64,000 nt of DNA from positions 124,001 to 188,000 of the forward strand of contig NZ_JAHKQA010000041.1 of NCBI RefSeq assembly GCF_018860705.1, written 5' to 3'. This DNA comes from Citreicella sp. C3M06. GTDB lineage: Bacteria; Pseudomonadota; Alphaproteobacteria; Rhodobacterales; Rhodobacteraceae. Below the pieces are notes generated by a model. The model was not told where the DNA came from and made no database searches. It saw nothing but the letters and a program-made list of their open reading frames with translations. Shown piece by piece: positions 24,844-34,505 of the stretch (its first letter is position 1; each line of letters starts with the position of its first letter). The translations under genes and the position numbers were made by a program.

Positions 24844-24886
24844 AAGCCGGCGCCACGTATCCCCATTTGGCGTCGGCTTTTCTTTT
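24844..24886 (+). terminator. Intrinsic terminator before the DMT transporter gene
   Basis: AAGCCGGCGCC (24844-24854) pairs with GGCGTCGGCTT (24869-24879) with one G-T wobble, and TTTTCTTTT follows. It would end any transcript leaving the sigma/anti-sigma region and so delimits the short transcript around 24749. Confidence 0.75.
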
Positions 24887-24937
24887 GCCTGCATTCGCAC
24901 TGGTCATTTCCCCGCAAAGGATTCTAAGGCTGCGCAT

Positions 24938-25837
24938 ATGGAGCTGTGGATCACCGTCACCCTCTTTGCCGCCTTCTTCCAGACCTTGCGCTTCATGCTG
25001 CACAAGGTGCTCAGCATGGGTGCGCTCAGCGCGACCGGCTCGACCTTTGCGCGCTTTGCCTATGCGCTGCCGCCCGCGCTGCTATTCCTTGGCGCGTGGA
25101 TGCTGCATAGCGGGCAGCCGTGGCCACAGTTGCCCCCGGCGTTCTGGGCCTATGCTTGGGTTGGCGCGCTGGGGCAGATCCTTGCAACGATCTGCGTCGT
25201 GGCGCTGTTTCAGCAGCGCAATTTCGCGGTTGGCATCACTTTCAAGAAGACCGAGGTGATCCAGACCGCCCTGCTGGGCCTTGTGCTGCTGCACGAGACG
25301 ATTTCGCTGGCAGGCTGGGGCGCAATCCTGATCGGCTTGCTCGGCGTGCTGCTGCTGTCGGATACGCCGGGGCCGGGATCGCTGCTGCGCCGCATGGCCA
25401 GTCGGGCGGTGGCGCTGGGGCTGGCCTCGGGGTTGTTCTTTGCCTTCTCGGCGGTGGGCTATCGTGCGGCCTCGTTGCAGATCGGCTCCGAAGACCCGGT
25501 GATGCGCGCCGCCGTGACCTATGTCTGCGTCGTGCTGTCTCAGGTCATCGCCATGGCGCTATGGCTGCGTTGGCGCGAGCCGGGGCAGATCGCCGCCGTC
25601 TGGTCGGCGCGCCGGGTGGCGGTATGGCTGGGGCTAAGCTCGATGCTGGGCAGTATCTCGTGGTTCACCGCCTTCACCTTGCAGACCGCCGCCTATGTGC
25701 AGGCGCTTGGTCAGGTCGAGCTGATCTTTTCGCTCGCCGCCTCGGTGCTGTTCTTCCACGAGCGGGTGACGCGGCGCGAACTGGCGGGCATCGGGGTGCT
25801 GACGCTGTCGATCCTGATGCTGGTACTGGCGCTCTGA
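24938..25837 (+). CDS. EamA/DMT-family transporter
   Basis: The 299-residue protein has ten predicted hydrophobic helices in two repeats of the EamA fold, the second around GLFFAFSAVGYRAASLQIG to the C-terminal LTLSILMLVLAL. The start at 24938 places the first helix (ELWITVTLFAAFFQTLRFML) at the N-terminus. It moves an unknown metabolite across the inner membrane. It follows a terminator and is an independent unit ahead of exonuclease III. Confidence 0.82.
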   Translation: MELWITVTLFAAFFQTLRFMLHKVLSMGALSATGSTFARFAYALPPALLFLGAWMLHSGQPWPQLPPAFWAYAWVGALGQILATICVVALFQQRNFAVGITFKKTEVIQTALLGLVLLHETISLAGWGAILIGLLGVLLLSDTPGPGSLLRRMASRAVALGLASGLFFAFSAVGYRAASLQIGSEDPVMRAAVTYVCVVLSQVIAMALWLRWREPGQIAAVWSARRVAVWLGLSSMLGSISWFTAFTLQTAAYVQALGQVELIFSLAASVLFFHERVTRRELAGIGVLTLSILMLVLAL

Positions 25838-25891
25838 GGCTTGCACCCCAGCCCTCCGGGTGCGATCACGGCCCCCACACAGGAGACCGCC

Positions 25892-26680
25892 ATGCCCTTC
25901 ACCCTCGCCACATGGAACATCAACTCTGTCCGCCTGCGCGAACCGCTGGTTTGCCAGTTGCTCGAACAAGAGGCGCCGGATGTGCTGTGCCTGCAGGAAT
26001 GCAAAAGCCCGGTCGACAAGATCCCGCTCGAGACGTTCCGGGCGCTTGGCTATGCCCATATCGTGGCGCGGGGGCAAAAGGGCTACAACGGCGTGGCGAT
26101 CCTGTCGAAACTGCCCCTGCGCGATGCTGGCAGCCGGGATTTCGCGGGGCTTGGCCATGCCCGCCATGTCGCCGCCGAACTGGAAAACGGCGTGACGGTG
26201 CATAACTTCTACGTGCCCGCCGGGGGCGACGTGGCCGACCGCGAGGTCAACGAGAAATTCGGGCAGAAGCTGGATTACCTGTCGGAGATGCGCGACTGGT
26301 TCCACGCCGAAGCGCCGCGCAAGGCGATCCTTGTCGGCGATCTGAACATCGCCCCGCGCGAGGATGACGTCTGGTCGCACAAGGCGCTGTTGAAGGTGGT
26401 GTCGCACACCACCATCGAGGTCGAGGCACTGGGCGAAACCCAGAACGCCGGGGCGTGGGTCGACATCACCCGGCAGGATATCCCCTCGGGGCAGCTGTAT
26501 TCGTGGTGGTCCTATCGTGCCCGCGACTGGGACGCGGCCGACAAGGGGCGGCGGCTCGATCACGTCTGGGCAACGCCGGATATTTCCGCAGCGGCGCATG
26601 GCAGCCGCGTCCTGCGCGCGGCGCGGGGCTGGGAGAAACCGTCCGACCACGCACCGGTGTTCGCGACCTTCGATCTGTAG
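25892..26680 (+). CDS. xth: Exonuclease III
   Basis: The 262-residue AP endonuclease/3'-exonuclease is full length. Its metal-binding Asn and Glu lie in ATWNINSVR and LCLQECKSP, the catalytic pair in VGDLNIAP, and the C-terminal His in PSDHAPVFATF. It cleaves abasic sites and trims 3' ends in base-excision repair. AGGAGA precedes the ATG. A second EEP-fold protein occurs two genes downstream. Confidence 0.92.
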   Translation: MPFTLATWNINSVRLREPLVCQLLEQEAPDVLCLQECKSPVDKIPLETFRALGYAHIVARGQKGYNGVAILSKLPLRDAGSRDFAGLGHARHVAAELENGVTVHNFYVPAGGDVADREVNEKFGQKLDYLSEMRDWFHAEAPRKAILVGDLNIAPREDDVWSHKALLKVVSHTTIEVEALGETQNAGAWVDITRQDIPSGQLYSWWSYRARDWDAADKGRRLDHVWATPDISAAAHGSRVLRAARGWEKPSDHAPVFATFDL

Positions 26681-26834
26681 CGCGCACAGGGCCGCACATT
26701 TGCAGGGACCAAAGGGCATTGCGCAAGCACTGGCCTTCGGCGCTCAGGCTGTCACACTGCCCAGACGCAGATCGTGACCCGGAACCCCACGCGCCCGCCT
26801 CTCGTTGAGAGATGCCCCAAGGAAAGCTCTGTGC

Positions 26835-28253
26835 ATGTTCGCCAATCTGGATATTCTCTGGTCTCTTGCCGCGGCCATCCTGTTGCCGCTTGCGGTGGCC
26901 GTCGCCATCTGGCGCGTGCTGGCCAATGCGCGCACGCCGCAAGGCTCTGCCGCATGGGTGACCTTTCTGCTGGCCGCGCCATGGTTTGCCATCCCGGCCT
27001 ATCTGTTCTTTGGCCATGACAAGCTGCACGGCTACAAGAAACGTCGCCGCATCAGCCATCAGGTCATGAAGAAATTCGCCGGCTACGCCTGCGAGGTCGC
27101 GCCAGCCGAGCGCCACCCCGGTCAGGAGGCCTTTGAACGGCTGGCCGAGATGCCGGTGACCGGTTGCAACAAGCTGCGCCTGCTGGTCGATGGCGACGAG
27201 ACCTTTGCCGCCATCCACGACGCCATTGACCGGGCGCAAAGCTATGTGCTCGTGCAATATTACACGCTGGTCGCCGATAGCACCGGCGCGGCGCTGGCCG
27301 AACGGCTGATCGCCGCCGCGGCGCGCGGCGTCGATGTGCGGCTGATCTATGACGGGGTCGGCAGCTACGGACTGGACAAAGGCTACATCAAGCGACTCAA
27401 GGAGGCCGGGATCGTGGTGGTCGACCCCAAGGGCGCCACCGGGCCGACCTCGCGGCTGCAACTGAACTTTCGCAACCACCGCAAGACGGTGATCGTGGAT
27501 GGCATCGAAGGCTTCACCGGCGGGCTCAACATGTCCGACACCTATCGCGGGCTGAACGAAAAATTCGGGCTGTGGCGCGATACCCACCTGCATCTGCGAG
27601 GCCCCGCCGTGGCGCAGCTGCAGCTGTCTTACGTCGAAGACTGGCACTGGGCGACCAACGAGGCGCTGGGAACGCGGCTGTTCTGGATGCCCGAACCCGA
27701 AGCGCACGGCGCCGATGTAGTGGTGGTGCCGATGGGGCCGGTTGACGAGCTGGACACCGGGTCGCTGTATTTCGTCACCGCGATCACATTGGCGCAGGAC
27801 CGGGTCTGGATCGCCACGCCTTATCTCGTGCCCGATGGCGAGGTGCTGGCCACGCTGAAATCGGCGGCGCTGCGGGGGTGCGATGTGCGCATCCTGCTGC
27901 CCGAGGGGCGCGATCACTGGCTGACATGGCTGGCGGCTTTTTCCTATTTCGACGAGCTGCGGCTGGCCGGGGTCAAGATCCTGCGCTATCAGCCCGGATT
28001 CATGCATCAGAAACTGTTTCTGGTAGATGATCATCTGGCCGGGGTCGGGACGGCGAACCTCGACAACCGCTCGTTCCGGCTGAATTTCGAAACGATGGTG
28101 ACGGTGTTCGACATGCCCTTCGCGGGCGCGATGGCGCAAATGCTTGAAACGGATTTCACCCACGCAACAGAACTGACAACCCCGATCGATGGGCAGCCGC
28201 TGTGGCTGCGGGCCGGGGCGCGGCTGGCGCGACTGCTGGCACCGGTGCTCTAG
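26835..28253 (+). CDS. cls: Cardiolipin synthase
   Basis: The 472-residue protein has two N-terminal membrane helices and two HKD phospholipase D motifs (NHRKTVIVDG and MHQKLFLVDD), which link two phosphatidylglycerols into cardiolipin. An upstream TTG in frame at 26805 would add ten residues, but the ATG at 26835 fits the first helix. Nine bases separate it from the next EEP-family gene. Confidence 0.88.
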   Translation: MFANLDILWSLAAAILLPLAVAVAIWRVLANARTPQGSAAWVTFLLAAPWFAIPAYLFFGHDKLHGYKKRRRISHQVMKKFAGYACEVAPAERHPGQEAFERLAEMPVTGCNKLRLLVDGDETFAAIHDAIDRAQSYVLVQYYTLVADSTGAALAERLIAAAARGVDVRLIYDGVGSYGLDKGYIKRLKEAGIVVVDPKGATGPTSRLQLNFRNHRKTVIVDGIEGFTGGLNMSDTYRGLNEKFGLWRDTHLHLRGPAVAQLQLSYVEDWHWATNEALGTRLFWMPEPEAHGADVVVVPMGPVDELDTGSLYFVTAITLAQDRVWIATPYLVPDGEVLATLKSAALRGCDVRILLPEGRDHWLTWLAAFSYFDELRLAGVKILRYQPGFMHQKLFLVDDHLAGVGTANLDNRSFRLNFETMVTVFDMPFAGAMAQMLETDFTHATELTTPIDGQPLWLRAGARLARLLAPVL

Positions 28254-28261
28254 GAGGGCGC

Positions 28262-28942
28262 GTGAAGATCGTAAGTTACAATATCCGCAAGGCGCTTGGC
28301 ACCGACCGGCGGCGCGATCCGGCACGCATTCTGTCGGTTCTGAACGGCATCGACGCAGATGTGGCACTGCTGCAGGAGGCCGATCTGCGGCTCGGCCCCC
28401 GCCCCACCGCGCTGCCACGGTTCCTGATTTCGCAAGAGACCGATTATCAGATCGCCGATCTTGCGGTGAATGACGTCAGCATCGGCTGGCATGGCAACGC
28501 GGTGCTGCTGCGCAAGGGGCTGGTCTGCAAGCGCAGCAAGCGGCTTGCCCTTCCGGGGCTGGAGCCGCGCGGCGCGGTGCTGGTCGAGGTCGGCGGCATG
28601 ACCCTTGTCGGCACCCATCTGGGGCTGATGCGGCGCTATCGGTTGCTTCAGATGACCAAGATCCGCGACTATCTCCGGGGGTGCGAGCCCAACGCGCTGA
28701 TCGCCGGGGATTTCAACGAATGGTCCGACGTGCGCGGCTACGAGCCGTGGGAAAACGTGTTCACCCTGTGCCTGCCGGGGCGCAGCTATCACGCCCGCCG
28801 CCCCGTCGCCGCGCTGGACGGGCTTGCCCATGGCGCGGGGTTAACCGTCGAAGCGATGGGGGTCGAAACCGGGCATCTCGCCCGTCTTGCGTCGGATCAC
28901 CTGCCGATCTGGGCCCAGATACGGCGCCGCGACGCCGCCTAG
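28262..28942 (+). CDS. Endonuclease/exonuclease/phosphatase (EEP) family protein
   Basis: The 226-residue EEP-fold protein has KIVSYNIRKALG (metal Asn), LLQEADLR (metal Glu), GTHLGLMRRYR, the GDFNEWSD catalytic motif and SDHLPIWAQI (His). Start is a GTG with an AGGAGGG ribosome-binding site eight bases after the cardiolipin synthase stop, so they are cotranscribed. Members placed beside cardiolipin synthase are often phospholipid or nucleotide phosphodiesterases; substrate is unknown. Confidence 0.85.
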   Translation: MKIVSYNIRKALGTDRRRDPARILSVLNGIDADVALLQEADLRLGPRPTALPRFLISQETDYQIADLAVNDVSIGWHGNAVLLRKGLVCKRSKRLALPGLEPRGAVLVEVGGMTLVGTHLGLMRRYRLLQMTKIRDYLRGCEPNALIAGDFNEWSDVRGYEPWENVFTLCLPGRSYHARRPVAALDGLAHGAGLTVEAMGVETGHLARLASDHLPIWAQIRRRDAA

Positions 28943-29014
28943 CACCCTTGCAACCCAGCCGTTCATGCGCCATCTGTCATTCGGATATGACCGCCAGCAG
29001 CGGAGGAATGTGAT

Positions 29015-29929
29015 ATGCTCGAACTTGGTGGACAGGCAGCAGCGCCTGCACAGGACCTGATCAAGGACGTGACCGAGGCCGATTTCATGGCCGAGGTCGT
29101 CGACCGCAGCCAGCAGGTGCCGGTCATCGTCGATTTCTGGGCACCGTGGTGCGGCCCGTGCAAGACGCTGGGACCGGCGCTGGAAAAGGCCGTGACCGAA
29201 GCCAAGGGCGCCGTCGTCATGGCCAAGGTCAATGTCGACGAAAGCCAGATGATCGCCTCGCAGCTGCGCATCCAGTCGATTCCCACGGTCTATGCCTTTT
29301 ACAAAGGCCAGCCGATCGACGCATTTCAGGGCGCGGTTCCCGAAAGCGAACTGAAGGCCTTTGTCGCGCGGGTGATCGAAGCGTCGGGCGGCGATGCCTC
29401 TGGCGGGCTTGATGCTGCCGTCGAGGCCGCCGAGGAAATGCTCGAGCAGGGCGCGGCAACCGATGCGGCGCAGACCTTTGCCGCGATCCTCGAAGAAGAT
29501 CCGGTGAACGCGCGCGCCTATGCCGGTTTCGTGCGGGCGCATATCGAGATGGGGGATCTCGACCAGGCCGAGGCGATCCTCAACGGCGCCCCTGTCGAGA
29601 TCAGCAAGGCGCCCGAACTTGACGCCGCACATGCCATGCTTGAACTGGCAAAGCAGGCCGCAAACGCCGGCCCCGTCGCCGAGCTGAGCGCCGCGGTCGA
29701 GGCCGACCCGGCCAACCATCAGGCCCGGTTCGACCTTGCTCAGGCGCTGTATGCCAAGGGCGATGCACAGGGCGCGGTGGACCAGCTGCTCGAAATCTTC
29801 CGCCGCGAGCGCGAGTGGAACGACGGCGCTGCCAAGACCCAGCTCTTCACCATTTTCGATGCGCTGAAACCGAACGATCCGGTGGTACTGAACGGTCGGC
29901 GCAAACTCAGCTCGATGATATTTGCCTGA
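29015..29929 (+). CDS. Thioredoxin-fold co-chaperone, CnoX/YbbN-like
   Basis: The 304-residue protein has a thioredoxin domain (to about 125) with VIVDFWAPWCGPCK, keeping both cysteines (C46, C49). An Ala/Glu-rich C-terminal half of TPR-like helices follows (ARAYAGFVRAHIEMGDLDQA, ARFDLAQALYAKGDAQGAVD). CnoX proteins protect unfolded proteins from over-oxidation and hand them to DnaK and GroEL. Retention of the CxxC suggests redox activity, unlike E. coli YbbN, whose active-site motif is altered. It begins 73 bases after the EEP gene and is followed by a Lon-N protein. Confidence 0.88.
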   Translation: MLELGGQAAAPAQDLIKDVTEADFMAEVVDRSQQVPVIVDFWAPWCGPCKTLGPALEKAVTEAKGAVVMAKVNVDESQMIASQLRIQSIPTVYAFYKGQPIDAFQGAVPESELKAFVARVIEASGGDASGGLDAAVEAAEEMLEQGAATDAAQTFAAILEEDPVNARAYAGFVRAHIEMGDLDQAEAILNGAPVEISKAPELDAAHAMLELAKQAANAGPVAELSAAVEADPANHQARFDLAQALYAKGDAQGAVDQLLEIFRREREWNDGAAKTQLFTIFDALKPNDPVVLNGRRKLSSMIFA

Positions 29930-29956
29930 CGCGCGGCGCGAGCTAGCTGGCATCTC

Positions 29957-30604
29957 ATGTCCAGACGATTTGATCTGCCGGATATCATCCCGGTTTTCCC
30001 CCTGCCCGGTGCGCTGCTGCTGCCGCGCGCCCGGCTGCCCCTGCATATCTTCGAGCCGCGGTACCTCGCGATGCTCGACGATGCGCTCAAGACCGATACC
30101 CGGCTGATCGGCATGATCCAGCCGGACAAGATGGCCGAGAAAGACGGCGGCACCGGGCTGCACCGCATTGGCTGCGCCGGGCGGGTCACCCAGTTTTCGG
30201 AAACCGAAGACGGGCGCTACATGGTCACGCTTTTCGGACTGTCGCGGTTCCGCATTCTTGAAGAGATCGACGGCTTCAGCCCCTATCGCCGCTGCAAGGT
30301 CAACTGGGATGGGTTCGAGCGGGACAAGGCCGGCACCGAACATGATGCCGGGTTCGACCGGGATGCGTTTCTTGCGACGCTGGATCGTTTCTTTCACCTG
30401 CGCGGGCTGGATGCCGACTGGGGCTCGCTCAAGGATGCCGATGACGAGCTTCTGGTGAATTCGCTGTCGATGCTGCTCGACCTTGCCCCCGAAGACAAGC
30501 AGGCGCTGCTGGAGGCGCCCTCACTCAGCACACGCCGCGAGACGCTGGTTACATTGATCGAATTCGCCCTGCGGGGCGGTGGCACAGAGGACAAGCTGCA
30601 ATGA
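29957..30604 (+). CDS. Lon-protease N-terminal-domain protein
   Basis: The 215-residue product is a free-standing Lon substrate-binding (PUA-like) domain: [55 protein letters not shown] and a C-terminal helical part with [15 protein letters not shown]. It has no AAA or protease domain. The role is unknown, perhaps protein quality control given the CnoX gene upstream. Its stop overlaps the next gene as ATGA. Confidence 0.88.
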   Translation: MSRRFDLPDIIPVFPLPGALLLPRARLPLHIFEPRYLAMLDDALKTDTRLIGMIQPDKMAEKDGGTGLHRIGCAGRVTQFSETEDGRYMVTLFGLSRFRILEEIDGFSPYRRCKVNWDGFERDKAGTEHDAGFDRDAFLATLDRFFHLRGLDADWGSLKDADDELLVNSLSMLLDLAPEDKQALLEAPSLSTRRETLVTLIEFALRGGGTEDKLQ

Positions 30605-30813
30605 CCGACACCCAGCCGACCGAGCGCCCCGAGCGCCCAGTGGAATTCGACCGCCGGATGCTTGAAATTCTGGTCTGCCCGGTGACTCAGGACACGCTGG
30701 AATACAGTGCCGCGCGCTCCGAGCTGATCAGCCGGGGTGCGGGCCTTGCCTATCCGATTCAGGGCGGGATCCCCCTGATGCTGATCGACGAGGCCCGCCG
30801 GATCGAAGACTAG
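30601..30813 (+). CDS. Trm112-family (UPF0434) protein
   Basis: The 70-residue protein has the family pattern [17 protein letters not shown] ... [14 protein letters not shown]. It has only one Cys (ILVCPV), so it probably does not bind zinc as eukaryotic Trm112 does. Trm112 proteins stabilise partner methyltransferases; a bacterial partner is not evident here. ATGA overlap with the Lon-N gene; convergent with the dehydrogenase gene, overlapping it by four bases. Confidence 0.88.
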   Translation: MTDTQPTERPERPVEFDRRMLEILVCPVTQDTLEYSAARSELISRGAGLAYPIQGGIPLMLIDEARRIED

Positions 30814-31766
30814 ACCGGGTTCGGCACCGGCTCGCCCGCAAAGAAGGCGCGCAGGTTTTCCACCGCCATGCGGCCCATGTCTTCGCGCACTTCCAGCGCC
30901 GAGGTGCCAAGGTGCGGCAGCAGGGTCACGTTGTCCAAGGCGCGCAGCGCCTCGGGCACCTCGGGTTCGTTTTCATACACATCCAACCCCGCCCCAGCGA
31001 TGCGCTGCGATTTTAGCGCCCCGGTCAGCGCCGCCTCGTCAACGATGTCGCCCCGCGCGACGTTCACCAGATAGGCGGTGGGTTTCATCGCCCCGATGAC
31101 CTCGGCACTGACGGCGTGATGGGTCGCGGGGCTGGCCGCCAGCGACACCACCAGCACATCGACCTCTGCCGCAAGCGCCACCGCATCGGCGCAATAGTCC
31201 GCCGGAAAATCTAGCGTCTTTTCGCTGCGCGAGGTGTAAAAGACCTGCATCCCGAAGCCGAAATGGCAGCGTTTCGCGATGGCCTGACCGATGCGACCCA
31301 TCCCGAGAATGCCGACGGTCTTGCCCGACATGTGCAGACCCAGCATTTGCACCGGGTGCCAGCCCTGCCATTGCCCGGAACGCACGAGGCGCTCGCCCTC
31401 GGCGGCGCGTCGGCAGCTCATCAGCATCAGCGTCAGGGCGATGTCGGCGGTGGCGTCGGTCACCGCGCCGGGGGTGTTTGTCACGGTGATGCCGACGCTG
31501 CGGGCGATCTCTGTGTCGATATGGTTGAACCCCATGCCGAAATTCGCAAGGATCTTTGCCCGTGGCACGCCGGCATCGGCAAAGACCTTGGCATCGAACC
31601 TGTCCCCCAGCGTCACCAGCGCGCCGTCGTAGTCGGTCAGCGCGGCGCGAAGTTCACCCGCATCAAGCGGATCGGGGCGATCGCGATACTCGACATCGAA
31701 CAGGCTGCGCGCCTGCGCCACGACGCTTGGCGGCAGGTTGCGCCCGATCAAGATGCGCGGGCTCAA
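30810..31766 (-). CDS. D-2-hydroxyacid dehydrogenase (glyoxylate/hydroxypyruvate reductase-like)
   Basis: The 318-residue NAD(P)-dependent enzyme has the Rossmann motif [16 protein letters not shown], the catalytic Arg in [14 protein letters not shown], Glu near NEPEVPEAL and the catalytic His in LLPHLGTSA. It most resembles glyoxylate and D-glycerate dehydrogenases. Its start lies four bases inside the end of the csaA-like gene, so it is coupled to csaA and proC. Confidence 0.88.
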   Translation of the reverse strand: MSPRILIGRNLPPSVVAQARSLFDVEYRDRPDPLDAGELRAALTDYDGALVTLGDRFDAKVFADAGVPRAKILANFGMGFNHIDTEIARSVGITVTNTPGAVTDATADIALTLMLMSCRRAAEGERLVRSGQWQGWHPVQMLGLHMSGKTVGILGMGRIGQAIAKRCHFGFGMQVFYTSRSEKTLDFPADYCADAVALAAEVDVLVVSLAASPATHHAVSAEVIGAMKPTAYLVNVARGDIVDEAALTGALKSQRIAGAGLDVYENEPEVPEALRALDNVTLLPHLGTSALEVREDMGRMAVENLRAFFAGEPVPNPV

Positions 31767-32101
31767 TGCAGCCGCGCCCCAAGCGGGACCTCCTGTTCGG
31801 GGCCAGCCAGCACCACGGCGCCCGCGTCATCCATGACCCCCAGCACAAGGCATTCCGACATGAACGGCCCGATCTGACGAGCTGGGAAATTGGTCACCGC
31901 CATGACCTGCCGCCCGGCCAACGCTTCGGGCGTGTAATGCGCGGTGATCTGCGCCGAGGATTTCTTTTCGCCAATCTCGGGGCCGAAATCGATCCAGAGC
32001 TTGATCGCAGGTTTGCGCGCCTCGGGGAAGGGTTCGGCCCGGATCACCCGGCCGACGCGAATATCGACCTTGGCAAAATCGTCGTAGGTGATCTCAGCCA
32101 T
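31763..32101 (-). CDS. csaA: tRNA-binding protein, CsaA-like
   Basis: The 112-residue protein is a single EMAP/OB-fold: [39 protein letters not shown] and [20 protein letters not shown]. CsaA binds tRNA and has chaperone-like activity. The ATG at 32101 was preferred over a TTG six bases upstream. It overlaps the proC stop by eight bases. Confidence 0.88.
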   Translation of the reverse strand: MAEITYDDFAKVDIRVGRVIRAEPFPEARKPAIKLWIDFGPEIGEKKSSAQITAHYTPEALAGRQVMAVTNFPARQIGPFMSECLVLGVMDDAGAVVLAGPEQEVPLGARLH

Positions 32102-32909
32102 TCGCAAGCTCCCGCGAGCGGTTTGCCGCAGCCGCCACCGTGGCCCGGACCAGCGGCGGCAGGCCGCTGTCGTCGTTCATCAAGACCTCGAGCCCGGCCT
32201 GCGTCGTGCCGTTGGGCGACGTTACGTTTCTGCGCAGCTCGCCCGGTGCGATGCCCGATTGCATGGCAAGCGCCCCAGCCCCGGCAACGGTTGCCCGCGC
32301 CAGTTGCAAGGCCAGCTCGGGGGCCAGCCCTTCGGCCTCGCCAGCCGCGGCGAGGCATTCGATCATGTGGAACACATAGGCCGGGCCAGAGCCGCTGACC
32401 CCGGTCACCGCGTCCATCTGCGCCTCGTCCTCTAGCCGCACAACCTCGCCGACGGCGCTGAGCAGCTCTTCGGCCTGATCCATCTGGGCGGCGCTGGCGC
32501 TGGCATTGCCGATGATCGCGGTGATGCCCTGCCCCACGGCAGCAGGGGTGTTGGGCATGGCGCGGATCACCGGCGTTTCCTCGCCCAGCGATTTTTCGTA
32601 ATTGGCGATGGTCACCCCGGCAGCCACCGACAGGAACAGCGTCGTGCCGTTGCCATAGGGGATCAGCGAGGGCAGCGCCTCGGCCATCATCTGCGGCTTG
32701 ACCGCGATCAACACGATGGCGGGATCCTGCGGCAGATCCTTGTTCAGCACCACGCGCTGTGCCTTGAGCCAGTCCGACGGGTACGGCTCGTTCACGAACA
32801 CAGAAGACGCGGGAAGCCCGCGCGCCAGCCAGCCCTCAAGCATCGCCGAGCCCATCTTGCCGCATCCGAGAAGCACGAGCCCCCTGCGTGCGATCTCTCC
32901 GTCTTTCAT
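32094..32909 (-). CDS. proC: Pyrroline-5-carboxylate reductase
   Basis: The 271-residue enzyme has the NAD(P)-binding [18 protein letters not shown] and [10 protein letters not shown] motifs, [13 protein letters not shown], and the family signature near the C-terminus ([17 protein letters not shown] and [13 protein letters not shown]). It reduces pyrroline-5-carboxylate to proline. First gene of the proC-csaA-dehydrogenase unit. Confidence 0.93.
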   Translation of the reverse strand: MKDGEIARRGLVLLGCGKMGSAMLEGWLARGLPASSVFVNEPYPSDWLKAQRVVLNKDLPQDPAIVLIAVKPQMMAEALPSLIPYGNGTTLFLSVAAGVTIANYEKSLGEETPVIRAMPNTPAAVGQGITAIIGNASASAAQMDQAEELLSAVGEVVRLEDEAQMDAVTGVSGSGPAYVFHMIECLAAAGEAEGLAPELALQLARATVAGAGALAMQSGIAPGELRRNVTSPNGTTQAGLEVLMNDDSGLPPLVRATVAAAANRSRELANG

Positions 32910-33004
32910 GTCGTCACGTCTCCTGATGTTCGCGGCCAATCTGTCGCGGAGGGCGCCGGGTTGCAAGCGGCGAGGCCATGCATGGGCGCGGCCTCGCCGG
33001 CGGA

Positions 33005-34438
33005 TCACTCGGCCATGATCGACATCGGGGCCGCGCCGCCGTCAAGCCACGCCTCGAGCGGGGTCATCGGATCGAGCGCATCGGCATTGATGCCGCCCGG
33101 CCCCGGCAGGATGCCGCAATGATCAAGCCCCGGCAGCATGAACAGCGCAACCGTGTCTTTCAGCGCCGCCTCGCCGCCCGCCTGCGCAGCGGCCTTTTCG
33201 TACCAGTCCACCGTCTTGTAAGGCGTGACGATGCTGTCCGCCCAGCCGTGCCAGACGATCATCTTGCCGCCCGCATCGCGAAACGCCGACAGGTCTGGAT
33301 TGTCGCCGTTATAGACCTCGGCCAGCGCCGCCATCCGCGCCGGATCGGTTTCGGGATCGAAATCAAGCGGCGTCCAGTCCGGGCCGGGGTCGAGCGGATA
33401 GGCCATGTAGCGCCCGAAATCGCCTGCGAAGGCGTTGACCAGCTGGCCCCCGCCCTGCCCGTTGCCGGTGAGCCAAAGCCACCAGAACGGCTCCGATCCT
33501 TCGGGGATGCCGCCGGGGTAAAGCTGGGTGCCGTCGGCGCTACGCGGTCCCTCGCGCCATTTCGCCAAGGTGGCCATTTCGTCGCCCGACAGGCATTCCG
33601 CGCTGTCATCGCCGGTACAGGCGAGCGCCGAGAGGTCGATCTTGCAGGCGCGCGGGTCGGCGATCAGCCCATCCGTCGCGCCGTCGACGCCGTCGCATTG
33701 TGCCAACACCGCATCGCCGATCAGCGTGGCCTCGCCCGGCCCGAGGATCTGATTGCCATCCGCGTCGGTGTTGGCCTGTATCAACATCGGCATCTTGACG
33801 CCGACAAGCCCGGTGTAATCCATCGCGGGCGCGCCCGAGATGATGCCGTCGAACATCTCGGGATAACGCTGCGCCGCGACCTGCGCCATGCGTCCGCCGG
33901 TGGAACAGCCCTGAAAGATCGCGCGCTCGGCTGCGCCGTCGTAGAAGGCGCCGATCAGCGCCTGCGCGACGCGGTGCGTCTCGCCGATCGAACGCCAGCC
34001 CCAGTCGCGTTCGGCCCCCGGGTTGCCCATCGCCCAGCTGCCATCGGTGACCGACAGGCCAAGGTGACCGCTGTCAGAGGTGGCGGTGGCGTAGCCGCGC
34101 TCCAGCCCCGGGCGCATGGCATTGACCCAGGACGCGCCCGCATCGGCACGCCCCAGAATGCCGCAGAAGCCACCGCAGCCGGCTTGGTAATAGCCGCCGT
34201 TCCAGCCGGTCATCGGCAGGCGGATCTCGATGGAAATGGCTGGGCGGGCGGTGGCGCGGATCTCGCAATAGGCGGGCGCAGCGCCCTGCGCGGGCATCAC
34301 CCGCGCCGAGCCAATCTGCGCGCCGTCGATCACCGTATCGCGCAGCGCGGTGCAAGCGCTATCGCCTTGCTGCGCCAGCGCCGGGGCTGCACTTGCCAGC
34401 ACCAGCACCAGCGCCACAGCGGATGTCAGATAGTTCAT
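33005..34438 (-). CDS. Secreted tannase/feruloyl-esterase-family hydrolase
   Basis: The 477-residue protein has a signal peptide (MNYLTSAVALVLVLASAAPA, cut near LAQ) and the tannase fold. CTALRD carries the conserved N-terminal Cys, GCSTGGRMAQV the nucleophilic Ser, and PGLDHCG the catalytic His with the paired Cys. It would hydrolyse ester bonds of aromatic acids such as ferulate or gallate in the periplasm or outside. GGGAGGAG precedes the ATG. About 95 bases separate its stop from proC, so it may be a single unit. Confidence 0.85.
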   Translation of the reverse strand: MNYLTSAVALVLVLASAAPALAQQGDSACTALRDTVIDGAQIGSARVMPAQGAAPAYCEIRATARPAISIEIRLPMTGWNGGYYQAGCGGFCGILGRADAGASWVNAMRPGLERGYATATSDSGHLGLSVTDGSWAMGNPGAERDWGWRSIGETHRVAQALIGAFYDGAAERAIFQGCSTGGRMAQVAAQRYPEMFDGIISGAPAMDYTGLVGVKMPMLIQANTDADGNQILGPGEATLIGDAVLAQCDGVDGATDGLIADPRACKIDLSALACTGDDSAECLSGDEMATLAKWREGPRSADGTQLYPGGIPEGSEPFWWLWLTGNGQGGGQLVNAFAGDFGRYMAYPLDPGPDWTPLDFDPETDPARMAALAEVYNGDNPDLSAFRDAGGKMIVWHGWADSIVTPYKTVDWYEKAAAQAGGEAALKDTVALFMLPGLDHCGILPGPGGINADALDPMTPLEAWLDGGAAPMSIMAE

Positions 34439-34505
34439 GGTCTCCTCCCAGAGTTGCCTCAGAGAGGAGCTTTTCACCATTCAGGCGAGCGGTCCAGCCC
34501 GCAGA

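Noticed and set aside
26466-28418. 650-codon minus-strand frame over cardiolipin synthase
   Set aside because: The opposite strand carries two HKD motifs and a clean start; this frame is a high-GC shadow.
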